This document shows positions 17,910-26,792 of a stretch of DNA of 64,000 nt, one piece after another; position 1 is the first letter of the stretch, and every line of letters starts with the position of its first letter. Below the pieces are notes generated by a model. The model ran no database searches, had not been told where the DNA came from, and saw nothing but the letters and a program-made list of their open reading frames with translations. The DNA is from Sulfitobacter indolifex (GTDB lineage: Bacteria; Pseudomonadota; Alphaproteobacteria; Rhodobacterales; Rhodobacteraceae): assembly GCF_022788655.1 (NCBI RefSeq), contig NZ_CP084953.1:1-64000 (forward strand), given 5' to 3'. The translations under genes and the position numbers were made by a program.

Positions 17910-18917
17910 TTAATAGTCGTTAAGTTTTTTCATATAGCGCCGCGCTGCCATCATCTCATGGTCACGCAGCTCGGCAAGACGGTAAGCAAACCGCCACAAC
18001 GTATCGAAGAACACTAATGGTGCTAACGCGCCACGAAACATCTCATCAACACCAGTAAAGTCGAACTCAGCCGCATCAACCACAAGGATGTTCTCTGGGG
18101 CGCCAAAGCGCAGCAAAAATGCCTCTGCGCGGTCTTCCAGAGGGCGGGTATCATCCAAGCCTTTCATCAGGATATAGCAACGGCTTTTGTCGAGAACTTC
18201 AAAAGCACCGTGGAAAAATTCATTGGCATGAATCGGGTAGCTGTTGATCCACTGCATCTCCATCAACACACAATTGGCGTAAGAGTATGCGGCACCGTAG
18301 CTCGCACCGCTGGCCATCGTGTAGATAACCTCCTGCTTGGCAAAATGCGGAGCGTATTTATCAAACCGAGCGGCTAGAGCTTCTTGGGCTTTGTCGATAA
18401 CGCTCTGGAGCGCACCAAGGCTATCCATCAAGGTTCCCATGTGCTCTACGCCATCATAGTGCTGCGCCAAGCCCAATACGATCTGGTAAATGCGCGCGTA
18501 GTTGCTGTTTTTCGCGTCAATTGGCACGCCAGTTGTATAGGGTGCCTCAAAGCGCACTATATGGTCACTCCCTTGACCCAGCGGGCTTTGGGGCTCAACG
18601 CTTAGTGAAATGGTCATCGCGCCCGCCTGGCGGGCGAACGCGGCCGCCGCGACGGTTTCTGCGGTCGTGCCCGTCATTGAGCATAAGATCACGACCGAAT
18701 CCGAGGTCAGCCGCTTTGGTGCGCGGTGGGTGAACTCAGCCGCGTTGTAAACGTCCGACGGCAAGCTACTCGATAGCTGATCAAGCATGAATTTTGCCGG
18801 ATACATGATCGAGAGAGAGCCACCGCAAGCCACAAAGAAAACATGGTCCGTCTTGCGACCTTCAAGCGCTTTTAGGGCCGCGGCGACGTCGGGGTGCGTG
18901 AGGAAGGTTTCGGTCAT
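17910..18917 (-). CDS. FrlB-type fructosamine-6-phosphate deglycase (SIS domains)
   Basis: A 335-residue double-SIS protein resembling the isomerase half of GlmS and especially FrlB. Sugar-phosphate binding motifs are FVACGGSLSIMYPAK (about 28-42) and LCSMTGTTAETVAAAAFARQ (about 78-97). The late block IHANEFFHGAFEVLD is typical of FrlB-like deglycases. FrlB splits fructoselysine 6-phosphate into lysine and glucose 6-phosphate. The divergent neighbour encodes a FrlD-like kinase, which supports the role. Related enzymes act on other fructosyl amino acids or opine-derived compounds, so the amine part is not fixed by sequence. Confidence 0.87.
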   Translation of the reverse strand: MTETFLTHPDVAAALKALEGRKTDHVFFVACGGSLSIMYPAKFMLDQLSSSLPSDVYNAAEFTHRAPKRLTSDSVVILCSMTGTTAETVAAAAFARQAGAMTISLSVEPQSPLGQGSDHIVRFEAPYTTGVPIDAKNSNYARIYQIVLGLAQHYDGVEHMGTLMDSLGALQSVIDKAQEALAARFDKYAPHFAKQEVIYTMASGASYGAAYSYANCVLMEMQWINSYPIHANEFFHGAFEVLDKSRCYILMKGLDDTRPLEDRAEAFLLRFGAPENILVVDAAEFDFTGVDEMFRGALAPLVFFDTLWRFAYRLAELRDHEMMAARRYMKKLNDY

Positions 18918-18983
18918 TTGGTAGGGTTCCGTTATCTAAAATTGAAATTGTCTGGTGTATCTCTTGACAGCGCGATTGAGATT

Positions 18984-18999
18984 GTGTGAACGTTCTCAC
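18984..18999. promoter_or_regulatory. Candidate LacI-type operator over the kinase start
   Basis: GTGTGAACGTTCTCAC is a dyad with seven of eight base pairs matching and a central CG, the usual form of LacI-family operators. It lies in the 82-bp gap between the divergent frlB-like and frlD-like genes and ends one base before ATG 19000. TTGACA at 18964-18969 could be a -35 box for the plus strand. No clear ribosome-binding site is visible before ATG 19000. Confidence 0.5.
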
Positions 19000-19956
19000 A
19001 TGAAAACTAAAAACGCAACCTCTCCTCGAATAATTGCTTTTGGCGACAATGATGTGGACTGCTATGAGACCACTGGAATGATGTACCCCGGGGGCAATGC
19101 ACTGAATGTAGCAGTCTTCGCGCGCCGGGCTGGGGCTAATACTGCGTTCATTGGCGCGATGGGGAGGGATCCCGCAGGAGACCACATGCGTGCAACGCTA
19201 TGCGCAGAGGGTGTCGATATCTCGCGCCTGCGGACGGTGACTGGGCGCAGTGCGCATTGCGTCATCCGCAACTCTCCTACCGGCGACCGAGAGTTTCTCT
19301 CAGCCGATCTCGGCGTCTCCATTATTGCACCTGACGCTGGTGATTTGCAGATGATCGCAAGCGCCGACGTTGTACATACCGGCCGATCATCTCATGTTGT
19401 GCCACACCTGCCTGCCTTCGCGGAATCCAGTCTGCTTTCGTTCGACTTGGCAGATCAAACAGGCCATGGCTATATCGCTCAGGTGGCGCCTTATTGCTAC
19501 CTTGCCAGCGTATCAGGCGGTAAGTTGGACGATGCCGAAGTAAGCTCTCTGCAAGCCCAGATCCGTGATTTGGGCGCGACATGGTGCCTGATTACGCGCG
19601 GCGAAAAGGGCGCTGTCTTGTTTGGCCCTGAGACTGAGGTCTTTGTACGACCGATTGCTGCCAACGTGATTGACACGCTAGGCGCAGGCGACAGCTTCAT
19701 CGCGCGCGTTCTGGTTGGGCTTCTGCGCAAAGAGCCACCTCAAACTCTCATGAATGCCGCGTCACAAACAGCGGCTGAAACCTGCGAACAACACGGTGGG
19801 TTCGGGTATCCGGCACCAATCGAGATCTGCGACACCGACGCAATGCCAATCGCCAACGTCCATGCGCACGCCGTCAAACTTGCGGTCCGGGCTATGCAGC
19901 GCAACGCCAATAAGAGCGTCCCGGGAAAACAACCCACGAGGAGGAGGACAATATGA
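19000..19956 (+). CDS. FrlD-type PfkB-family fructosamine 6-kinase
   Basis: A 318-residue PfkB-family kinase. The N-terminal pattern GDNDVDCYE and PGGNALNVAVFARR matches the fructoselysine 6-kinase FrlD, and the C-terminal ATP/anion-hole motif is DTLGAGDSFIARVL with the catalytic Asp. It should phosphorylate the incoming Amadori compound at carbon 6 for the divergent FrlB-type enzyme. Its stop overlaps the dctP start by 4 bp, so kinase and transporter are one operon. Upstream in-frame codons lack family similarity, so ATG 19000 is chosen. Confidence 0.88.
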   Translation: MKTKNATSPRIIAFGDNDVDCYETTGMMYPGGNALNVAVFARRAGANTAFIGAMGRDPAGDHMRATLCAEGVDISRLRTVTGRSAHCVIRNSPTGDREFLSADLGVSIIAPDAGDLQMIASADVVHTGRSSHVVPHLPAFAESSLLSFDLADQTGHGYIAQVAPYCYLASVSGGKLDDAEVSSLQAQIRDLGATWCLITRGEKGAVLFGPETEVFVRPIAANVIDTLGAGDSFIARVLVGLLRKEPPQTLMNAASQTAAETCEQHGGFGYPAPIEICDTDAMPIANVHAHAVKLAVRAMQRNANKSVPGKQPTRRRTI

Positions 19957-20951
19957 AACCCCCAATGAACTCTCTGAGTCGCCGCCATGCTCTTGCGATG
20001 CTGGCTAGCTTGCCGCTTGGTATGACAGCTACATCCGCTCTTGCCCAAGCCGCAAATTTCCGTATCGCTTCGGTGAACGCCCCCACAGCTTTATCAAACA
20101 AACTTGCAGAAGAGACGGGAAAGCGCATTCAGGAACGCACCGAAGGTCGCGTAACGTTCCAGATGTTTCCGAGTGCTCAGCTAGGTACCACCACTGATAC
20201 TGTTGAGCAGGCAAGCCAAGGTCAGCCAACCATCGCTTACGCCTCGGCCAGCTTTTTGTCTCAATTCGGCGTGCCGGAACTGGCCGCCGTCGAAGGCCCT
20301 TTCATTGTCGGCAGTGCGGAAGAAGCAGAGCGCCTCGCAAATTCCGATTTAATGCAAGGTTATTATGAGCAGCTGGCACAAACCGCCGGTCTGCGCGTGC
20401 TGGCACTGAACTGGTTTGATGGCGCACGCCATATGATTGGCACAGAACCTTATGTCAGCCCTTCTGATCTCGAAGGCGTTAAGATGCGCGTACCGCCCCT
20501 AGAAACTTGGCTTAACACCTTCGAGCCTATGGGGGTCGTTGCGACGACCGTTGAGGCCGCCGAGGCCTATTCCGCCCTGTCTCAAGGTGTTGTCACCGCA
20601 GGGGAATCCCCCCTTACAGGGCTGCGTGCCAACCGTTGGTATGAGGTTGTCAAAGAGATTACCCTCACGGGTCACTTCAACCTGTTCCTCGGATGGATAA
20701 CGTCGGAAAAGGCATTTCAGGCTCTGTCAGAAGGTGATCGTGCAATCATGATTGAGGAGTTCCGGCGCGGCGGGCAACAACTCACAGAACAATCAATCGC
20801 GCAAGAGAATGAGATCCGACAGGAATTTGAAGCCGCCGGCGTTACTTTCCATGATCCCGACCTTGAGGCTTATCGGGCCGCCACCGCAAGCTTCTTTGAA
20901 GGCCTGCCCGAGGGATTGTTTGACAAGATCCGCGCTGCGGCAGCAGGTTGA
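19953..20951 (+). CDS. dctP: TRAP transporter substrate-binding protein DctP
   Basis: A 332-residue periplasmic TRAP binding protein. The N-terminal SRRHALAML and following hydrophobic stretch to ALAQA (about residue 32) looks like a Tat or Sec signal. The DctP body carries FQMFPSAQLGTTTDTVEQ and DLEGVKMRVPPLETWLN, whose arginine normally pairs with a carboxylate of the ligand. It is translationally coupled to the upstream sugar kinase and followed by dctQ and dctM. Ligand assignment to an Amadori compound is by context only. Confidence 0.92.
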   Translation: MKPPMNSLSRRHALAMLASLPLGMTATSALAQAANFRIASVNAPTALSNKLAEETGKRIQERTEGRVTFQMFPSAQLGTTTDTVEQASQGQPTIAYASASFLSQFGVPELAAVEGPFIVGSAEEAERLANSDLMQGYYEQLAQTAGLRVLALNWFDGARHMIGTEPYVSPSDLEGVKMRVPPLETWLNTFEPMGVVATTVEAAEAYSALSQGVVTAGESPLTGLRANRWYEVVKEITLTGHFNLFLGWITSEKAFQALSEGDRAIMIEEFRRGGQQLTEQSIAQENEIRQEFEAAGVTFHDPDLEAYRAATASFFEGLPEGLFDKIRAAAAG

Positions 20952-20958
20952 GCAACCA

Positions 20959-20985
20959 TTCTCCGGCGCTTTTAGTGCCGGAGAA
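20959..20985. terminator. Intercistronic hairpin after dctP
   Basis: A 9-bp perfect stem (TTCTCCGGC / GCCGGAGAA) with a 9-nt loop lies between dctP and dctQ. There is no T-tract on the plus strand. It more likely stabilises the dctP message or lowers dctQM expression than fully terminates. Confidence 0.6.
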
Positions 20986-20996
20986 CCGTCTGAAAG

Positions 20997-21479
20997 GTGA
21001 GCACCATAGAACCTGTCCTCCGAGCCCTTCTGCGTTTGATCGGCGAAATAATCCCCACTTTGCTTCTTGCAGGGGTTTTGATTGTAGTCAGCGCGAACGT
21101 CATTTCCCGCACGATCCTGCGCGAAGGATTCCAAACCGCCAATGAACTTGCCATTGTGTGCTTTTCCGGCGTGGTCTTTTTCGGCATTATCGGCGCCGCG
21201 CTGAACAAACAAATGTTCGGAGTTGATTACTTCATCTCTCGTCTACCGCGCGCGCTTGAGCGTCCAGCGCTTATGCTATCGCACCTATTGGTAATCATAA
21301 TAGCTAGTGCTGTACTCCATGCAGCCACAGCGCAGGTCGCGACTGCGCGTTTCACGACCTTTTTGGCGCTCGGCTGGCCAAAGTGGATCGTTTCTGCTGG
21401 GCTTGCTTTTGCCATGGGGGCAATCATCGCGACCCAGCTCCTACATATCGTTATTCTGTGGCGGAGACGCAGCGAATGA
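20997..21479 (+). CDS. dctQ: TRAP transporter small permease DctQ
   Basis: A 160-residue protein with four predicted membrane helices (about residues 12-32, 50-72, 90-112, 128-152), the size and topology of the TRAP small subunit. It has the typical FQTANELAIVCFSGVVFFGIIG stretch, given here in spirit as NELAIVCFSGVVFFG. The GTG start at 20997 follows a GAAAG ribosome-binding site. Its TGA overlaps the dctM ATG by 4 bp. Confidence 0.9.
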   Translation: MSTIEPVLRALLRLIGEIIPTLLLAGVLIVVSANVISRTILREGFQTANELAIVCFSGVVFFGIIGAALNKQMFGVDYFISRLPRALERPALMLSHLLVIIIASAVLHAATAQVATARFTTFLALGWPKWIVSAGLAFAMGAIIATQLLHIVILWRRRSE

Positions 21480-22750
21480 TCATCTCCGGCATCGTTTTTA
21501 TCTTGTTGTTGGCGCTCGGCCTACCGATCGCGTTCGTTATTCTTGGGGCTTCGGTGTTCTATTTTACCTTGAACCCGATGATGGCCAGCACGGTGGCTCA
21601 ACGTATGGCTTCCTCCCTCGAAAGCTTTCCGCTTTTAGCTGTCCCATTTTTTATCGTTGCCGGAGCCGCCATGGCGCGAGGCGGGATCGCCCGGCGGCTC
21701 TATGATTTTGCAGACGGGTTGGTCGGACACTGGCACGGCGGGCTAGCACAGGTTGCCGTTATGAACTCGCTGTTTTTGGGGGCGATGTCTGGCTCTTCCA
21801 ACGCCGATGCAGCGATTGACGCGCGCACGATCGCACCAATTATGCGCGAGCGAGGATATTCCAATGGCTTCGCCTCTGTCGTCAGCGCGGCCTCGGGCGC
21901 CATCGCGCCGATCATGCCTCCTTCAATTGGGTTGATCGTTTATGGTCTGCTCACGGAAACTTCCATTGGCCGACTGTTCATCGGCGGCGTTATTCCCGCC
22001 ATGATTATCACTGCAGCACTTCTATTAACTGTTCGTTACGTCGCGAAACGACGTGGGTATAAACCTGAGCGCGAAGAACGATTACCTGCCCGCCAGATTG
22101 CAACCCGTGCGCGCGCAGCCCTTTGGGCCCTTGCCATGCCAGTCCTGCTAATCGTCGGCCTGCGCGGCGGCTGGTTCACCCCAACCGAACTTGGCGCCAT
22201 CGCTGCACTCTATGCCTTTCTCGTAGGCATATTCATCTATCGCGGCTTTGGCGTGTCTGAAACATATGAACTACTACGCGAATCCGCTCTGACCACAGCG
22301 AATGTCCTGTTCATTGTTGCCTCGGCTGCCGTGTTCTCTCTGGTTCTGGCATTGGAACAGGTGCCACAGGCCCTGCTATCCGGACTGCTTACCCTATCCG
22401 ACAATAAATATGTGGTCTTATTGATCCTCAATGTCCTGCTTTTGGTACTCGGGACGATGCTGGAAGGGCTGGCCCTTATGGTGATCCTGGTGCCGATCCT
22501 GATTGAAGTCACACGGACGTTGGGCATCGATCCAGTACATTTCGGGATCGTGCTCGTGTTTAACACGACGATTGGCTCCATCACTCCGCCGGTCGGCACG
22601 GTTCTCTATACGGTCTGTTCAATCACCCGGTGCTCAATTGAAGAATTTACTAAAGAATTCCTGCCGTTTCTTGCGAGCCTAATTGGGGTTTTGTTATTGC
22701 TGACCTTTGTACCGCCCTTGGTAACTTTCCTGCCGAACTTGTTGTTCTAG
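21476..22750 (+). CDS. dctM: TRAP transporter large permease DctM
   Basis: A 424-residue membrane protein with about 12 helices and the DctM signatures GSSNADAAIDARTIAPIM (about residues 105-122) and the late FNTTIGSITPPVGTVLYTVC. It forms the sodium- or proton-coupled channel with DctQ. ATG 21476 (MIISGIVFILLL) overlaps dctQ; a longer reading upstream is only dctQ in another frame. It ends the frlD-dctPQM operon and converges on the lysR gene. Confidence 0.93.
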   Translation: MIISGIVFILLLALGLPIAFVILGASVFYFTLNPMMASTVAQRMASSLESFPLLAVPFFIVAGAAMARGGIARRLYDFADGLVGHWHGGLAQVAVMNSLFLGAMSGSSNADAAIDARTIAPIMRERGYSNGFASVVSAASGAIAPIMPPSIGLIVYGLLTETSIGRLFIGGVIPAMIITAALLLTVRYVAKRRGYKPEREERLPARQIATRARAALWALAMPVLLIVGLRGGWFTPTELGAIAALYAFLVGIFIYRGFGVSETYELLRESALTTANVLFIVASAAVFSLVLALEQVPQALLSGLLTLSDNKYVVLLILNVLLLVLGTMLEGLALMVILVPILIEVTRTLGIDPVHFGIVLVFNTTIGSITPPVGTVLYTVCSITRCSIEEFTKEFLPFLASLIGVLLLLTFVPPLVTFLPNLLF

Positions 22751-22902
22751 GGCGGCGTTAGGGTTGGCTGAGATGGCGCTTGAACGAGCCGCAGTTTTCG
22801 GTCTTGTTCCTACAGAACAATCATACAAAGTCATCGAACTGCATCAGGCCCAAATGGCTAAGCCGCGCCGGGTCTGAGGCCTGGCGCAGGGGATGTCTTT
22901 CT

Positions 22903-23838
22903 TCATAAAGGCGAGCTGGAACCGGACTGCACGGTTTTTGCCAGCGGACGAAACTTTACCTGTTCGAGAATCCAGTCGCAAAAAAGCTTTACCTTTTCTT
23001 CACGGCCTTCCGGAATGACTAGGTAATACGCCTTTTGCGTCGCATGAGGTGCATCCAGGACTACCCCGAGATCGCCAGCGGCCAATTCCTTTTCGACGAG
23101 GTAGCGCGGCAGCAACGCATAGCCCAGCCCACTTTTTGCGGCCTCAATGGTCAGCGTGAATTGATCAAACGAGTGGACCAGATGTTTAAGCGGCGTGGTC
23201 ACCCCGCAGCGGTCGAACCATTCTGACCAAAGGTGGGCGCGTTCGGACAGGACCAATTTGGGCGCTGCCACCAGGTCTTCGGGGCAAGTCACCGGGTGTC
23301 TTAGCAGTGCGCCTCCCGCGACCGGCACGACGATCTCGCTGCAGAGATAGACGCACCTTGCTGATGGCCAGTGAGGGTCACCGAAATGTATCGACAGGTC
23401 GCATTGTTCCGTTGTTAGGTCAAACACGCCCTTGCGGGTCGTGATGTCGAAGGTCGTGTTCGGGTCCTTGTCAAGGTATCCTGCGAGGCGTGGTGCCAGC
23501 CAGCGCAGGGCGAAGGTGGGCAGGGTGTTGATCGTCAGAAGCTTGTGGTCGCCCTCGGCCGCTTTCGCATGTCGCATGGTCACTTCGGCCATGCGCAACA
23601 GCTGTGTGACCTCCTGCAGGAAGGCTTCTCCCTTGGGGGTCGTGATGACACGCCCACGGTTGCGTTCGAAAAGCGGGTGCCCAATTTGGATCTCGAGGTC
23701 GCGTACTTGTCGACTGACGGCGCTTTGCGTCAGGGCCAGCTCGTCTCCTGCACGGGTAAAATTGCCGTGCCGGGCAGCGGATTCGAACGTTTGTAGAAGC
23801 CGCATATCAGGAAGATCACGTCGGGATTGAGTTGCCAT
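22903..23838 (-). CDS. LysR-family regulator of the lysine block
   Basis: A 311-residue LysR protein. The helix-turn-helix (ARHGNFTRAGDELALTQSAV then VSRQVRDLE) covers about residues 22-50, followed by a PBP-like effector domain of the GcvA/AmpR kind. It lies downstream of the amaA-like gene, separated by a strong terminator. In Pseudomonas putida a LysR gene sits within the amaAB/hglS group, and a similar control role is inferred here. The effector is unknown. Confidence 0.88.
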   Translation of the reverse strand: MATQSRRDLPDMRLLQTFESAARHGNFTRAGDELALTQSAVSRQVRDLEIQIGHPLFERNRGRVITTPKGEAFLQEVTQLLRMAEVTMRHAKAAEGDHKLLTINTLPTFALRWLAPRLAGYLDKDPNTTFDITTRKGVFDLTTEQCDLSIHFGDPHWPSARCVYLCSEIVVPVAGGALLRHPVTCPEDLVAAPKLVLSERAHLWSEWFDRCGVTTPLKHLVHSFDQFTLTIEAAKSGLGYALLPRYLVEKELAAGDLGVVLDAPHATQKAYYLVIPEGREEKVKLFCDWILEQVKFRPLAKTVQSGSSSPL

Positions 23839-23879
23839 TCACCGAAAACCGTTAGGATTTGCGCCCAGTTTGGAAAAGG

Positions 23880-23905
23880 CAGCTGCGGGACGCTCCCCGC
23901 AGCTG
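23880..23905 (-). terminator. Intrinsic terminator after the amaA-like gene
   Basis: A 10-bp perfect stem (CAGCTGCGGG / CCCGCAGCTG) with a 6-nt loop, followed on the minus strand by CCTTTTCC. It lies between the amaA-like stop (23949) and the lysR start (23838), so it ends the aminotransferase-oxidase operon and isolates lysR. Confidence 0.8.
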
Positions 23906-23948
23906 TCGTCGATATGAAGATATCCTTCGGGGGGGCGGATTGAAAGCT

Positions 23949-25220
23949 TCAACCCAGAAGGCCCGGACGCGTCGCATGTGTCAACGAGGCGCCAAACTCA
24001 TAATAGGCGCCCATCACCTTTTTGAAACGTTCCGAGTACTTTTTGATAACGGGCAGCGGTAATACCTCGGGGCCTGCACCCAGAAGAGCTTTGGCCGCTG
24101 CTGCGCCGATCACCGTGCCAGGAGAGATGCCGCGGCCGGAATAGCCGAAAACCGCATAGGCTGATGGACCAAACTCCACGACCTTAGGAATGTGATCCTT
24201 CGTCATGGCGATCTTGCCCTGCCACTGGTGCTCGAAGGGAAGCTCGCCCAAGTCCGGGTAGAGGCGGCGCAACTTCCGCCGTGCCCAATTGGCGTGAATT
24301 GATGCGGCGGGACCGTCGCCATTTCCCATTCCGCCCACGATCAAACGCCCTTTCTCGTCGGTCCTGATCGAGGACATCACCAAGGCGGTGTCCCAGCAGC
24401 CTTCGCGGCCGGGAAGAATCCGGCTGCGCTGCGCCTGGGTAAGGGGGGCGGTCGCGAATTGAGAATAGCTAACGACCACATACTCCGGGGCATAGGCGCC
24501 CTCAGCGAGGTGGTGGTACGCGTTGGTTGCAAGCAGCAGGCGAGGGACCGTGACGGTGTGGCCATTCGCGTGGACGCACCAAGCCCCGTTTTTGCGCTCG
24601 ACCCGCGTCACCGGGCTTTGTTGATAAATCTGGGCACCTAGGGCAACCGCCGCCCGCGCCAGCCCCGAGCAATAGGCCCGCGGCTGCACAGTGCCTGCGC
24701 GCGGGTCCAGCAGGGCGCCGTGGAACTGATCGCTGCCAGTGCGACGGATCGTTTCGTCGCGATCAAGCAATTGAAGGGGCGCGCCGAAGCGATTTCCTTG
24801 ACAGTACCGTTCCCGCAGGTCCTGGAAACCACTGGGTGCATGCGCGAGGTGCAAAGTGCCGTTCTGGACCGCCTCGCATGCGATACCGAACTCTTTCACC
24901 AATGAGAATACGGTGTCCGGTCCCTTTCCGAGCGCCTCGATCAGACGGGTGCCTGCGCTCTCACCCATGATGGCCACGACATCGTCAGGCGGCAGCCAGA
25001 GGCCGGCGTTCACCAGACCCACGTTGCGGCCCGAGCCACCGTGGGAAACGGTCTCGGCTTCCAGCACAACAACAGATGAGCCAGAGCGCGCGGCCTCGAG
25101 GGCAGCCGAGCATCCGGTGAAACCGGCGCCAATGACGATCAAGTCAGCTTCCTTGTTCGAGGAGAGCCGTTGGCTTTCGATGCCTTCCGAGTTCGTGTGC
25201 GCCCAAAGATTGCCCCTCAT
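23949..25220 (-). CDS. AmaA-like FAD oxidoreductase (predicted L-pipecolate oxidase)
   Basis: A 423-residue FAD enzyme of the DAO family. The FAD motif is IVIGAGFTGCSAALEAARSG (about residues 28-47), then GGSGRNVGLVNAGLWLPPDD, and the late YSGRGISPGTVIGAAAAKAL. The length and pattern match AmaA of Pseudomonas putida, which oxidises L-pipecolate to piperideine-6-carboxylate, in equilibrium with 2-aminoadipate semialdehyde. Its start overlaps the aminotransferase stop by 4 bp. AmaB-like and HglS-like genes nearby support the assignment. Other amino acids or amines as substrates cannot be excluded. Confidence 0.82.
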   Translation of the reverse strand: MRGNLWAHTNSEGIESQRLSSNKEADLIVIGAGFTGCSAALEAARSGSSVVVLEAETVSHGGSGRNVGLVNAGLWLPPDDVVAIMGESAGTRLIEALGKGPDTVFSLVKEFGIACEAVQNGTLHLAHAPSGFQDLRERYCQGNRFGAPLQLLDRDETIRRTGSDQFHGALLDPRAGTVQPRAYCSGLARAAVALGAQIYQQSPVTRVERKNGAWCVHANGHTVTVPRLLLATNAYHHLAEGAYAPEYVVVSYSQFATAPLTQAQRSRILPGREGCWDTALVMSSIRTDEKGRLIVGGMGNGDGPAASIHANWARRKLRRLYPDLGELPFEHQWQGKIAMTKDHIPKVVEFGPSAYAVFGYSGRGISPGTVIGAAAAKALLGAGPEVLPLPVIKKYSERFKKVMGAYYEFGASLTHATRPGLLG

Positions 25221-26437
25221 TGAGTTGCCTCGAAAGCTTCGGGCGTGCCCGCAACCGAAAGCCGTGAGCCGGTAATGAACGCCTCGAGGCGGTCGAGACC
25301 GGCCTGAAGTTCCGCTTCGGAATAGGCGTAGGACAGCCGCAGGTGTCCGGGCAGCCCGAAAGCCCGACCCGGCACCAGTGCGAGCCCGACCTGATCCAAC
25401 AGGGCCGCACAGAATGTTGCACAGTTATCAAACCCCTTGGCCGTCATCGCTCCGCGCACATCGGGGAAGACATAGAAGGCGCCTTCGGGGCGCGGACAGG
25501 TCACGCCGGGCAGGGCATTGAGACGATCAACAACCATGTCCCTGCGGGCCTTGAAGATCTTGCGCCGCTTTTCGAGGAAATCCTCGGGTCCGGTCAGAGC
25601 AGCCAGCGCAGCTGCCTGTGAGATCGAGCTGGCCGCCGACGTGATCTGACCCTGAACCGCGCCCATTGCTGAGATCATGGCAGCAGGCCCAATGCCCCAA
25701 CCGATGCGCCAGCCGGTCATCGCGTAGGCTTTGCTGACGCCATTCACGATCAGCATCCGATCGAACAGGTCCGGGGCCACCGACGCGAAAGAGGTAAATG
25801 GCGCATAGGAAAGCTGATCGTAGATTTCGTCGATTAGGATCTGAACATGTTGATGCCGGCGCAGCACCTGCGCCAAACCAAGCAGTTCGGTCTCAGTATA
25901 GATCGCACCCGTCGGATTGGACGGAGAGTTTAGCATGACCCAGCGGGTGCGAGGCGTGATCGCGGCGTCTAGTTGCTGCGCGGTCGCGCGAAACCCGTTT
26001 TCCATTGCGCAGGGCAGAACGACGGGGGTGCCGCTGGCAAGCAGGACAATGTCCGAATAGCTGGTCCAGAACGGGGCGGGCATGATGACTTCATCACCCG
26101 GATCGAGCGATGCAAACATGGCATTTGCGAGCACCTGTTTCGCGCCGGTACTGACGATGACCTCGGATCGGGTTACTTTCGCCCGGCGCGCGATCTCGTC
26201 CCGCAATTCTGGAATCCCGAGGGTTGGCGGATACTTTGTCTTTCCGTCCAAGGCGGCCGCATGCGCCGCCTCGATGATATGGGCAGGTGTTGGGAAGTCT
26301 GGTTCCCCGGTTGAAAGCGCGACGATGTCTTTCCCCTGGGCGCGCAGCGACGCTGCTTTCTCGGAAAGCTGAACGATTTCTGAGATCTCTAAGGACTGGA
26401 TTCTCTGGGCGCGCTGGAATGTCGAAAAATTTCGCAT
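25217..26437 (-). CDS. Class I/II PLP aminotransferase (predicted 2-aminoadipate transaminase)
   Basis: A 406-residue fold-type I aminotransferase. Key motifs are NSPSNPTGAIY (asparagine contacting PLP), LIDEIYDQL, and the PLP lysine in NGVSKAYAMTGWRIGWG (about residue 242), with the C-terminal arginine in HLRLSYAYS. It resembles the aspartate/aromatic subgroup. In a pipecolate-route lysine pathway this step converts 2-aminoadipate to 2-oxoadipate, and the neighbours make that the likely job. It is coupled to the amaA-like gene by an ATGA overlap. Confidence 0.87.
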   Translation of the reverse strand: MRNFSTFQRAQRIQSLEISEIVQLSEKAASLRAQGKDIVALSTGEPDFPTPAHIIEAAHAAALDGKTKYPPTLGIPELRDEIARRAKVTRSEVIVSTGAKQVLANAMFASLDPGDEVIMPAPFWTSYSDIVLLASGTPVVLPCAMENGFRATAQQLDAAITPRTRWVMLNSPSNPTGAIYTETELLGLAQVLRRHQHVQILIDEIYDQLSYAPFTSFASVAPDLFDRMLIVNGVSKAYAMTGWRIGWGIGPAAMISAMGAVQGQITSAASSISQAAALAALTGPEDFLEKRRKIFKARRDMVVDRLNALPGVTCPRPEGAFYVFPDVRGAMTAKGFDNCATFCAALLDQVGLALVPGRAFGLPGHLRLSYAYSEAELQAGLDRLEAFITGSRLSVAGTPEAFEATQ

Positions 26438-26792
26438 AGGTGTAACTCTTCCATAGGACGTTCAGGGCAAAATAAGGAGGTGCAACGAGGTTCGGTTCCA
26501 ACAACTCCGTAATTGAAGTGAAACCTGATTGTGCTCAGGATTCAGGCGTTTTAGCTGCTCGTTAGACCGCGGATCTACCGGTCGCCACGGTATCTTCTGG
26601 CCTTCATTATAACCAAAATTCTGCAGGTTTGCGCAGGGAGGATGCCGATGGAATGCCACGCCCTGCCCAAGCTTTGCCGACAAGGCCGGCAGGAAATGAA
26701 AAGGGCGGTCCATTGCGCATGTCATGCGACTGCAGCAGCCCTTCGCTTTCAAGAGGTGGCGCAGAGCCTCTTGAGACGCTGCGCCGCCTTGC
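26438..26792. other. Gap between amaB-like and aminotransferase genes
   Basis: A 355-bp region without a gene, between two minus-strand genes. A hairpin with an 8-bp stem (TCAAGAGG 26749-26756 / CCTCTTGA 26767-26774) lies just after the amaB-like stop but lacks a T-tract. The rest probably carries the promoter of the aminotransferase-oxidase operon. No clear box could be fixed. Confidence 0.45.

Noticed and set aside
22772..22876. 34-codon frame after dctM (MALERAAVFGLV...)
   Set aside because: It lies between convergent genes with no ribosome-binding site or known family; it may be a gene remnant but cannot be supported.
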